A stretch of 64,000 nt of DNA from Psychrobacter sp. Ps6 (lineage in GTDB: Bacteria > Pseudomonadota > Gammaproteobacteria > Pseudomonadales > Moraxellaceae), in contig NZ_JADQAI010000001.1 of the NCBI RefSeq assembly GCF_022129235.1, forward strand, positions 496,001 to 560,000, written 5' to 3'. Both the position numbers and the translations under genes were made by a program. Each line of letters starts with the position of its first letter. Within the stretch, counting starts at the first letter, position 1. This document shows positions 9,025 to 16,427 of the stretch, in pieces. Below the pieces are notes generated by a model. That model was not told the DNA's origin. It made no database searches and saw only the letters and a program-made list of their open reading frames with translations.

Positions 9025-9404
9025 GTTTTATGGCGCGCTAAACGCTATGATAGTGCGTTGGTTGATATAGCATTATCAGATAAAACAACGTCCGGTACGC
9101 GAAAGTGATAAAATAAAGCCCAGAGCGATAAATGCAGTCTGGGCTTTTTTGGGTCAGCTGTTTGTAGCGACGCTATTATTGATGAGTAGCGACTAGTATC
9201 GACTAACTGACTGGTTAAACACAAGATTTGCCTTTTTGCTGTGGAATAAGAGACAATATGGCATTTTTTCTTTGCCTACTCAGGCATAGCATTATCACGA
9301 TAATGCTATAGATGCTGATACTATATAGCTCTTATTTATAATATATAGCTCTTATTTATTTTTATTCGTGTTTTCACTCATATTTATTGGAAGTCTGCTG
9401 AACC
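9025..9404. other. Intergenic region with terminator, palindrome and short tandem repeat
   Basis: Holds the terminator at 9116-9150, a near-perfect palindrome TAGCATTATC-AC-GATAATGCTA at 9287-9308, and an 18-base sequence starting TATATAGCTC repeated at 9322 and 9342. A related half of the palindrome (TAGCATTATCAGATAA) also occurs near 9068. The repeats lie in the probable promoter region of the ABC transporter ATPase gene. Confidence 0.55.
9116..9150 (+). terminator. Intrinsic terminator after the small lipoprotein gene
   Basis: Stem AAGCCCAGA with TCTGGGCTT, then a T-run. Confidence 0.85.
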
Positions 9405-10202
9405 ATGCTTGATACTGCAAAAAACCCGACTCGGCCTATCGCCTTAGACTTACAAGACATCCATAAAAGCTATGGCTCATTAGAAGTACTCAAAGGGGTA
9501 TCTCTCACTGCCTATGACGGTGATGTTATCTCTATTTTGGGCTCATCGGGCTCAGGTAAATCGACATTGCTGCGCTGCATTAATTTGCTTGAAAACCCAA
9601 ATCAAGGTCGTATCTTGATCGGCAATGAAGAGCTCATGCTAAAACCTGCCAAGTCAGGGGAGTTGCAAGCAGCAGATGTTAAGCAGCTAGAGAGCTTGCG
9701 CGCTCGCGTCGGGTTCGTCTTCCAAAACTTTAACTTGTGGCCGCATAAGACGATTTTACAAAATATCATTGAAGGGCCAACGCAGGTTCTCAAGATCAAA
9801 AAAGCCCAAGCGATTAGCGATGCCGAAAAACTGCTAGACAAAGTAGGGCTACTCGATAAAAAAGACGCTTATCCAGCGAACCTGTCTGGCGGTCAGCGTC
9901 AGCGCGTGGCCATCGCTCGCGCACTTGCCATGCAGCCGCAAGTGCTTTTGTTTGATGAGCCAACCTCGGCGCTAGACCCTGAGTTGGTCAACGAAGTACT
10001 GGCTGTGATGCGAGAGCTGGCGGAAGAAGGGCGTACCATGCTTATCGTTACTCATGAAATGCGCTTTGCCCGTGAAGTATCAAGCAAAGTGGTCTTCTTG
10101 CACCAAGGGGTGGTTGAAGAAATTGGCACACCTGAGCAAGTCTTTGACAATCCCACCTCTGAGCGCGTCAAAGATTTTATGGCCTCGCACCGTCCGCACT
10201 AA
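9405..10202 (+). CDS. Polar amino-acid ABC transporter ATP-binding protein (HisP/ArtP type)
   Basis: ATPase of an inner-membrane amino-acid importer. All nucleotide-binding motifs are intact: Walker [10 protein letters not shown] (46-54), Q-loop [13 protein letters not shown], signature NLSGGQRQR, Walker [13 protein letters not shown] and the H-loop VTHEM. The 265-residue length and the [18 protein letters not shown] stretch fit the PAAT subfamily for basic amino acids. It lies before three binding-protein genes, with the two permease genes further downstream. The substrate (arginine, ornithine, lysine or histidine) is inferred from subfamily, not shown. Confidence 0.93.
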   Translation: MLDTAKNPTRPIALDLQDIHKSYGSLEVLKGVSLTAYDGDVISILGSSGSGKSTLLRCINLLENPNQGRILIGNEELMLKPAKSGELQAADVKQLESLRARVGFVFQNFNLWPHKTILQNIIEGPTQVLKIKKAQAISDAEKLLDKVGLLDKKDAYPANLSGGQRQRVAIARALAMQPQVLLFDEPTSALDPELVNEVLAVMRELAEEGRTMLIVTHEMRFAREVSSKVVFLHQGVVEEIGTPEQVFDNPTSERVKDFMASHRPH

Positions 10203-10529
10203 TCCTGTTCAAACCAGAAATAAGATGGTGGTAGAGCGCTACCGGCTCTACCGCCATTGAATCCCATCAAATATAAAAATCACTATACCGTAACTATTGT
10301 TTATCCTTTATTACTCGATAGTCACTGCAAGTATGCAAAACGTTTGTTTTTGATTTTTTACTCAGGTATTATCAAAAGGTTTATAGTCGGTCGATTTTAA
10401 CGGCTGTCCATTATTCTGCTATCTATATTGCTTGTCTGTCAGGGACGTCAGAGAACAAAGTATCAGAACCCGAAGTCAAAAAATCCTGTCAAAAATTTAT
10501 GTCAACACCCATCAGAATTTAAGGAACGT
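10203..10529. other. Spacer between ATPase and first binding-protein gene, with hairpin
   Basis: A strong hairpin, GGTGGTAGAGC pairing with GCTCTACCGCC (10227-10255), lies 25 bases after the ATPase gene but has no T-run, so it may be an mRNA stability or processing element. The rest is likely leader or an internal promoter for the binding-protein genes. No gene is seen. Confidence 0.5.
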
Positions 10530-11330
10530 ATGATGTCGAATTCTCGCCTACTATGGTCATCAATGACCGTCACTGCAGCATTGATGCTGAGTGCTTGTAG
10601 TCAACCTGCCAATGAAACTACTGATGCCAACGCTGACGCACCTGCCGCAGAAACGACTGGCAAAACCATCCGCATTGCAACCGAAGGTGCTTACCCTCCG
10701 TTTAACTATACCAATGCTGATGGTAGCTTGGCTGGTTTTGACATCGATGTTGCCAATGCTTTGTGTGACCAGATGCAAGCCAAGTGTGAAATCGTTGCTC
10801 AGGATTGGGACGGTATTATCCCAGGTCTATTGGCACAAAAATATGATGCCGTTATCGCAGGTATGTCTATCACGGCTGAGCGTCAAGAAAAAGTGGATTT
10901 CAGCGAACCGTATTTTGCCAATACGATGGTATGGCTCACCAACACTGATGGCAGCTTTGATCCAATGGCGATCCAAAACGTCACGCTTGGTGGACAGCGT
11001 TCTACCACGCCAGGCGCTTATCTACAAGATAACTACGAAGGCAAAGATGGCAATACCGTTCAGCTATATGACAACTATGACAATGCCTACTTGGATCTGA
11101 AGTCTGGTCGTAGCGATGCAGTATTGGCCGAAAAAGTCTCTGCCAAATCATGGCTCGCTGACAATAAAGAAGGTTTCGGTATCGTTGGTGATGAGATTGA
11201 TAACGATGACAATATTGCTATTGCCGTGCGTAAAGGGGATGGACTCAAAGCGGAGTTTGATAAAGCATTGAGCGAAATCCGTAGCAACGGTGAGCTTGCC
11301 CGTCTTGAGCAGCAAAACTTTGGTCAATAA
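10530..11330 (+). CDS. Amino-acid ABC transporter substrate-binding lipoprotein, copy 1
   Basis: A periplasmic binding protein anchored by a lipobox (LSAC), 266 residues. It has the family-3 solute-binding fold: IRIATEGAYPPFNYTNADG, GFDIDVANALC, WDGIIPGL, the MSITAERQEKVDFSEPY hinge motif and a closing lobe with YLDLKSGRSDAVLAEK. I start it at the ATG with AAGGA just upstream; an extended frame from 10428 has no signal sequence. It is the first of three tandem paralogues sharing QDWDG and a cysteine pair. A long hairpin separates it from copy 2. It probably binds a basic amino acid. Confidence 0.93.
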   Translation: MMSNSRLLWSSMTVTAALMLSACSQPANETTDANADAPAAETTGKTIRIATEGAYPPFNYTNADGSLAGFDIDVANALCDQMQAKCEIVAQDWDGIIPGLLAQKYDAVIAGMSITAERQEKVDFSEPYFANTMVWLTNTDGSFDPMAIQNVTLGGQRSTTPGAYLQDNYEGKDGNTVQLYDNYDNAYLDLKSGRSDAVLAEKVSAKSWLADNKEGFGIVGDEIDNDDNIAIAVRKGDGLKAEFDKALSEIRSNGELARLEQQNFGQ

Positions 11331-11342
11331 TGACTCACTGAA

Positions 11343-11408
11343 GATTTAGGCTTAACAAAAGCGAGGCTTATCAATATCAAGTAAGCATCGCGCTGTTAAG
11401 CCTAAATC
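11343..11408 (+). repeat. Long nested inverted repeat between binding-protein genes 1 and 2
   Basis: A perfect 15-base outer stem (GATTTAGGCTTAACA with TGTTAAGCCTAAATC) encloses a second stem (GCGAGGCTTA with TAAGCATCGC, one mismatch) and an 11-base loop. No T-run follows. It starts 12 bases after the copy 1 stop codon and would form a stable intercistronic RNA structure. Confidence 0.8.
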
Positions 11409-11460
11409 AGTAAGTAGTGGTTAACGATATGGCTGGTAAATACATTAAGGAATAATAGGT

Positions 11461-12378
11461 ATGACAATTTCAATGACATCACTAATGACCTCATCAATGA
11501 ACAAAAAAGCCTTGTGGCTGGCACCGCTCAGCGCAGCGATGCTAATGCTGGCAGGTTGTAATAATAGCTCAGCACCCGCAGAGAATGCTGAAGCTGATAC
11601 CGCGACTGAAGCACCTATGAATATCAAAATCGCGACAGAATCAAGCTATAAGCCATTTAGTTACACCGATGCTGATGGCAAACTGATCGGCTATGAGATT
11701 GAGTTGGTTGACGCATTATGTGCACAAATGAAAGCAGAATGTGAAGTCATCTCTCAAGATTGGGATGGTCTAATTCCGGGGCTGAATGCACAGAAATTTG
11801 ATGCTGCCATCGCTGGTATGTCTATCACCCCTGAACGTAAAGAAGTGGTCGATTTCAGTGACCCTTACTTCCATAGTGGTATCATCCTCATTGGTAAAAA
11901 AGGCGATGATCTGAGTGTCGATTCGCTAAAAGGTCAGCCAATCGCTTCACAGCGCTCTACCGTAGCCTCACAATATCTACAGGACGAGCACGCGGATGCT
12001 GATATCAAGCTATATGACACTCAAGACAATGCCTATTTAGATCTAACCTCAGGTCGTGTGCGCGGTATGATGTCTGATAAAGTCACTGGCACTGATTGGC
12101 TAAAAACAGAAGCGGGTAGCGGCTACGAGATCAAAGGTCAAGAAATCAGCAGCGACGACGATGCAATGGGTATTGCATTCCGTAAAGGCGATCCATTGGT
12201 TGCCAAATTCAATGCGGCATTGGCTGAGCTAAAAGACAACGGCACTTATGATCAAATCACAGGCAGTTACTTTGGTACCAGCTCGACCGCTGCGGCACAA
12301 AAAGCAGTCGTGACTGATGGTGTTGATGAAGTCATAGTCGTTGAAGAAGACGCACCAGCTGAAGCAGCAACGAACTAA
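11461..12378 (+). CDS. Amino-acid ABC transporter substrate-binding lipoprotein, copy 2
   Basis: Second tandem binding protein, 305 residues, with an N-terminal signal of about 35 residues and lipobox LAGC. The ligand-binding core repeats the copy 1 motifs (IKIATESSYKPFSYTDADG, SQDWDGLIPGL, MSITPERKEVVDFSDPY). It differs from copies 1 and 3 at the first motif (SSYKPFSY instead of GAYPPFNY or GAYAPFNY), which lines the pocket, so ligand preference may differ. After the fold it carries a C-terminal Ala/Glu/Val-rich tail of about 30 residues absent from copy 1. AAGGA precedes the start. Confidence 0.92.
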   Translation: MTISMTSLMTSSMNKKALWLAPLSAAMLMLAGCNNSSAPAENAEADTATEAPMNIKIATESSYKPFSYTDADGKLIGYEIELVDALCAQMKAECEVISQDWDGLIPGLNAQKFDAAIAGMSITPERKEVVDFSDPYFHSGIILIGKKGDDLSVDSLKGQPIASQRSTVASQYLQDEHADADIKLYDTQDNAYLDLTSGRVRGMMSDKVTGTDWLKTEAGSGYEIKGQEISSDDDAMGIAFRKGDPLVAKFNAALAELKDNGTYDQITGSYFGTSSTAAAQKAVVTDGVDEVIVVEEDAPAEAATN

Positions 12379-12444
12379 GACGATGTCTTCTGCATAGACC
12401 GTTATTCAAAAGTGTTGTTTACCCAAGAAAACCCAAGGATGATC

Positions 12445-13401
12445 ATGAGCAATCACTGTGTTCCAGCCTGTGCTACGACTGGCAAATCTATTATTAGCGC
12501 TATGACGTGCAGCCGTCTATCTGTGCCATTGCTCGCACTGGCGACTATTTTTACCGTCGCTGGCTGTAGCAATAGCCAAGAGGATGCGGCCGATACCAAT
12601 TCTGACGCGACTGAGGCAACAGCAGCAAAGAATGACGTACTGCGTATCGGTACGGAAGGGGCGTATGCTCCTTTTAACTATACCAATGCGGATGGGACAC
12701 TGGGTGGTTTTGACGTTGAGATAGCCAATGCCATCTGTGCCGATATGCAGGTGACTTGTGAGATTATGGCGCAAGATTGGGACGGTATTATTCCTGGTCT
12801 AAAAGCCGGTAAGTATGATGCAATCGTGGCAGCGATGTCTGTTACTCCAGAGCGTGCAGAGCAGGTTAGCTTCACTGATCCATACTTTAGCAATACCTTG
12901 GTTTTTTTGGCCAAAAAAGACAGCAGTTTTGACCCTAGTAACCAAAGCGATATCGACGCTCATTCGATTGCCGCGCAGCGTTCGACCATCTCATCACAGT
13001 GGTTCGAAGACAAGTATCCAAAAGCCGACATGAAGCTTTATGATACGTTGAGCAATGCGTTTTTGGATCTAGGATCAAACCGCGTCGATGCAATGATCTC
13101 TGATAAGTTGCCTGCGATAGAGTGGCTGAGCTCTCCTGCTGGTAGCAAATATGCACTCAAAGGTGAAGAGGTTGATATCAATGATAACTTTGCGATAGCA
13201 GTACGCCCAGGCGATCCGCTACAAGCAAAGATCAATCAATCTTTAGCCAATATTAAAGCCAATGGTACTTACGATAAAATCAATCAAAAGTACTTTGCGG
13301 TGCCATCATCTGCAACGAGTACAGTTGATGAGGACGCAAATACAGGCGAAGAGACAGATGCAGATATTAGCGAGCAACCAGCGACGGAAAACGCTAGTTA
13401 A
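12445..13401 (+). CDS. Amino-acid ABC transporter substrate-binding lipoprotein, copy 3
   Basis: Third tandem binding protein, 318 residues, lipobox VAGC after a longer N-terminus of about 45 residues. The core (LRIGTEGAYAPFNYTNADG, AQDWDGIIPGL, MSVTPERAEQVSFTDPY, FLDLGSNRVDAMISDK) is closer to copy 1 than to copy 2. It ends in an acidic Ser/Thr/Glu-rich tail of about 30 residues. AAGGA is six bases before the chosen ATG; an upstream frame start at 12412 lacks a ribosome site. It is followed by a terminator, which separates the binding proteins from the permease genes. Confidence 0.92.
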   Translation: MSNHCVPACATTGKSIISAMTCSRLSVPLLALATIFTVAGCSNSQEDAADTNSDATEATAAKNDVLRIGTEGAYAPFNYTNADGTLGGFDVEIANAICADMQVTCEIMAQDWDGIIPGLKAGKYDAIVAAMSVTPERAEQVSFTDPYFSNTLVFLAKKDSSFDPSNQSDIDAHSIAAQRSTISSQWFEDKYPKADMKLYDTLSNAFLDLGSNRVDAMISDKLPAIEWLSSPAGSKYALKGEEVDINDNFAIAVRPGDPLQAKINQSLANIKANGTYDKINQKYFAVPSSATSTVDEDANTGEETDADISEQPATENAS

Positions 13402-13849
13402 TAGCTAACAGTAGTTAAAGATAGCAGTCAAAAAATATTGTTTTGATTAATAAAAGGATATTACCATCATGGTGATGTCCTTTTTTATTATTCCATAAAC
13501 GTATCGTATGGTCATGGCATAGTCATCGTTATTCACCATTCGCTTTACTCAAATTTAGTCAGTTCGTTTCAAGCGTATTTGCCCAAGTGTCTGTTTAAGT
13601 ACGGTTTAGACACAGCTTTTACGCGTCAGGATTAACATCACGGCGAGCGAATATGATAAAATCAGCGCTCATTTCTACTGTGTCAATTATCGCAGCGCCA
13701 ACCGTATTCCTTTGACGTCATTTTTTGGCGCCGACCATCCTTATTGATTTGGTATAAAATACGGTATATAGCCGCGTTCAGCTATTGATGCTGATTCTTT
13801 TAACTCATATTTTGCAAATTGCTAATATAAAGAGACTGAGTGGATAATC
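13402..13849. other. Intergenic region between binding-protein and permease genes
   Basis: Contains the terminator at 13452-13487 and then about 360 bases that should include a separate promoter for the permease genes. A short inverted repeat, GTGTCT with AGACAC (about 13588-13613), may be regulatory. No gene seen. Confidence 0.5.
13452..13487 (+). terminator. Intrinsic terminator after the three binding-protein genes
   Basis: Stem AAAAGGATATTACCAT with ATGGTGATGTCCTTTT, including G-T pairs, then a T-run. Confidence 0.85.
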
Positions 13850-14584
13850 GTGTTTGACTTACAAGGATTTGGTGCGCTTTTATTAAGCGGCGCTACCGTC
13901 ACTATACAGCTTGCCATGACCAGTTTAATTATTGGTCTGGCCTTAGGCTTGCTTGGCGCAACCGCAAAGATGTCCAATATCTGGTTGCTGCGTAAGCTTG
14001 CGACTGTCTATACTGCGACGATGCGCGGTATTCCTGAGCTGCTATTGGTGCTATTCATTTATTATGGCGGCTCTATCTTATTGATGAGCATCCTCAAAAA
14101 GTTCGGCTACAACGACTATGTCGAGATTAGCGCTTTTTGGGGCGGTGTCATGGCGCTGTCTATCGCTTTTGGGGCGTATGCGACTGAGATTTTTCGCATG
14201 TCGATTCAAGAGATTCCGATAGGGCAACGAGAAGCGTCGCAAGCGATTGGTATGCGTCCTTTTCAGACCTTTTATCGCATAACCTTGCCGCAAGTATGGC
14301 AGATTGCACTACCTGGTCTGGGTAATTTGTTTTTGGTATTGCTCAAAGATACCGCGCTGGTGTCGGTCGTGGGTCTCAAGGACATCATGTATCAGTCGTC
14401 GCGTGCGGCGCAGTCAACACAGCAGCCGTTTACCTTTTATATGGCAGCCGCGATTATTTATTTGGGTCTGACCATGTTGATTACTGGCTTTATGATGTGG
14501 CTTGAATGGCGTGCTAATCCAGCGGCACGCTATGCCAAAAAGATAAGCCGTCAGTCGACTCACCGTCAATCGACCATAGGATAG
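13850..14584 (+). CDS. Amino-acid ABC transporter permease (HisQ/ArtQ type)
   Basis: Inner-membrane permease of the basic amino-acid importer, 244 residues with about five membrane segments. It has the N-terminal GATVTIQLAMTSLIIGL motif, RGIPELLLVLFIYYG, and the EAA loop REASQAIGMRPFQTFYRITLPQ that docks to the ATPase. The start is GTG; no strong ribosome site was seen, so a nearby alternative cannot be excluded. The partner permease begins 12 bases downstream, so the two are clearly co-transcribed. Confidence 0.92.
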   Translation: MFDLQGFGALLLSGATVTIQLAMTSLIIGLALGLLGATAKMSNIWLLRKLATVYTATMRGIPELLLVLFIYYGGSILLMSILKKFGYNDYVEISAFWGGVMALSIAFGAYATEIFRMSIQEIPIGQREASQAIGMRPFQTFYRITLPQVWQIALPGLGNLFLVLLKDTALVSVVGLKDIMYQSSRAAQSTQQPFTFYMAAAIIYLGLTMLITGFMMWLEWRANPAARYAKKISRQSTHRQSTIG

Positions 14585-14596
14585 AGGAGAGAGACT

Positions 14597-15322
14597 ATGG
14601 ATTGGAATTGGCAGGTCATTTTTGACCATATCCCTGACTTACTAGGCGGCGCGGTATTGACCGTACAGCTGGTGGTCATCTCATGTGTTATTGGGTTGTT
14701 TTTTGGTTTGATCTTAGCGCTATTACGGCTGTCTAAGAATTGGTTGGTACAGATACTCCCGTTTCTCTATATCTTCTTTTTTCGCGGTACGCCGCTGCTG
14801 GTGCAGATATTCCTGATTTACTACGGTTTGGGTCAGTTTGAAGCGGTACGTGATTCATTCTTATGGGAGCCTGTGCTCAGTCAAGCATACTGGTGCGCCA
14901 TTATCGCCTTTACGCTTAATACCAGTGCATATTTGGCAGAGATTATACGCGGTGCGATTCAAAACATCCCAATCGGTGAGCTTGAGGCGGCTGATGCGCT
15001 TGGTATGTCAAAATGGCAGAAGCTAACACGCGTGACCTTGCCGCGTGCGTTTGGTATTGTGATACCCGCCTACAGCAACGAAGTGATCTTTATGCTAAAG
15101 GGCAGTGCGCTCGCATCCACCATTGCATTGATGGATATCACTGGTGTTGCTCGTACGATTAGTGCGCGTACCTATACCTTGATGGAGCTGTTCTTTGCTG
15201 CTGGTATTGTTTATCTATTGCTGTCATGGGTTATCTTATTTAGCTTTAGAATGTTTGAAAGACGCATGAACCGACATGCCAGCTATGTGCCACCAGATGT
15301 CGTGACCAATACGATTCCGTAG
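14597..15322 (+). CDS. Amino-acid ABC transporter permease (HisM/ArtM type)
   Basis: Second permease subunit of the importer, 241 residues. It shows GGAVLTVQLVVISCVIGL at the N-terminus, FFFRGTPLLVQIFLIYYGLG, and the EAA loop ELEAADALGMSKWQKLTRVTLP. A strong GAGGAGAGAG ribosome site precedes the ATG. With the preceding gene it forms the heterodimeric membrane channel. The ATPase and binding proteins are encoded upstream, in an order (ATPase, three binding proteins, two permeases) seen in ArtPJQM-type systems apart from the triplication. Confidence 0.93.
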   Translation: MDWNWQVIFDHIPDLLGGAVLTVQLVVISCVIGLFFGLILALLRLSKNWLVQILPFLYIFFFRGTPLLVQIFLIYYGLGQFEAVRDSFLWEPVLSQAYWCAIIAFTLNTSAYLAEIIRGAIQNIPIGELEAADALGMSKWQKLTRVTLPRAFGIVIPAYSNEVIFMLKGSALASTIALMDITGVARTISARTYTLMELFFAAGIVYLLLSWVILFSFRMFERRMNRHASYVPPDVVTNTIP

Positions 15323-15427
15323 TGAGTTGCTAGTCATGAATGGTCGTCAAGATGACAATAAAGGTGACAGTAGACAATATAGTAGGGATTGCTGAAAAAT
15401 ATTTATCATTTATAGGGAGAGTCTAGT

Positions 15428-16144
15428 ATGAGCCAATCGCCACATGTGTCATTAGCAAATGCCATTGCCGCTGGTGTCAATGAAGAACAGAGCATTGATA
15501 ATCACAATGAGCGCTTACGTGCTTCTATCGGTAAAGTTGTCTGTGTGGGTCGTAACTATGCGGCGCATGCTGAAGAGCTTGGCAATGAAGTGCCATCGTC
15601 GCCCATACTGTTTATGAAACCAGCGTCTTCAGTGGTCTCTATTCGTAGTGATGTGGTGCGCCCCAATCCAGAGGTATTTGGTGAGACGCATTACGAGGCT
15701 GAGCTATGTATTCAGCTATCAGCTGACCTGTCGATGGCAACGATTGAAGAGGCGCAGCAGGCGATTGGCGGGGTGACGTTGGGGCTGGATTTGACCTTGC
15801 GTGATTTGCAGAGCACCCTTAAAGAAAAAGGTCATCCATGGGAGCGTGCTAAGTGTTTTGATGGGGCATGCGTACTTGCTGATTGGATCGACCCGCAAGC
15901 GTTTGGCAATCTTCAGAACGTACATTATCAGCTCACCATCAATGATAAGCTGGCGCAAGACGGCGATAGTGCTTTGATGTTGTTCCCTGTCTATGAGCTG
16001 CTGGTCAACATCAGCCATGCTTTTAGCTTACAGGCAGGTGATGTGATCATGACTGGCACACCAAGCGGTGTGGGTGTACTACAAGCAGGCGATAAGCTTA
16101 AACTAACATTGGGTGCTCATGAATGGGTAACACAAGTGCAGTAA
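15428..16144 (+). CDS. Fumarylacetoacetate hydrolase (FAH) family protein
   Basis: Cytoplasmic hydrolase/decarboxylase-like protein of 238 residues. It keeps the metal-binding landmarks of the family: VCVGRNYAAHAEELG, HYEAELCIQL with two acidic ligands, GLDLTLRDLQ and GDVIMTGTPSGVG. Single-domain FAH proteins act as acylpyruvate hydrolases or oxaloacetate decarboxylases; which applies here cannot be read. The first 30 residues precede the core and are variable. TAGGGAGAG precedes the ATG. It is 105 bases after the permease gene and ends at a terminator, so it might be read with the importer genes. Confidence 0.9.
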   Translation: MSQSPHVSLANAIAAGVNEEQSIDNHNERLRASIGKVVCVGRNYAAHAEELGNEVPSSPILFMKPASSVVSIRSDVVRPNPEVFGETHYEAELCIQLSADLSMATIEEAQQAIGGVTLGLDLTLRDLQSTLKEKGHPWERAKCFDGACVLADWIDPQAFGNLQNVHYQLTINDKLAQDGDSALMLFPVYELLVNISHAFSLQAGDVIMTGTPSGVGVLQAGDKLKLTLGAHEWVTQVQ

Positions 16145-16182
16145 GATTGCTAAATGAACCAGTACTAGTCGTCATAAATATC

Positions 16183-16213
16183 AAAAAGCCCTGAGCTGTT
16201 GCTTGGGGCTTTT
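16183..16213 (+). terminator. Intrinsic terminator after the FAH-family gene
   Basis: Stem AAAAGCCC-AGC with GCT-GGGCTTTT followed by ATTTTTT. Confidence 0.8.
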
Positions 16214-16285
16214 ATTTTTTAGATTTTGTATGTTTTTTCAAAATTTTTTAATCTTTACATCTCTCAATAATTGTTTGTACAGTTA

Positions 16286-16329
16286 TTTGTCATGAGTTTG
16301 TCATCTATCGTTCAGCGTGCTGTCATAAA
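16286..16329 (+). promoter_or_regulatory. Pho-box-like array of four 11-base units upstream of phoX
   Basis: Four in-phase 11-base blocks: TTTGTCATGAG, TTTGTCATCTA, TCGTTCAGCGT and GCTGTCATAAA. Blocks 1, 2 and 4 contain TGTCAT at the same position; block 3 is degenerate. PhoB sites are built from 7-base TGTCA-type repeats spaced 11 bases apart. The array ends about 98 bases before the PhoX start, so phosphate-starvation control by PhoB is a natural reading. Confidence 0.7.
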
Positions 16330-16427
16330 GAGTCAGTAGACTTAAGCGGAATTCGTATTTTTGTGGTTGTAATGTGACGCCGCGACCCACTCTCCGCCAA
16401 TCTAGCCCAATAGCAAGGTGACTGATA

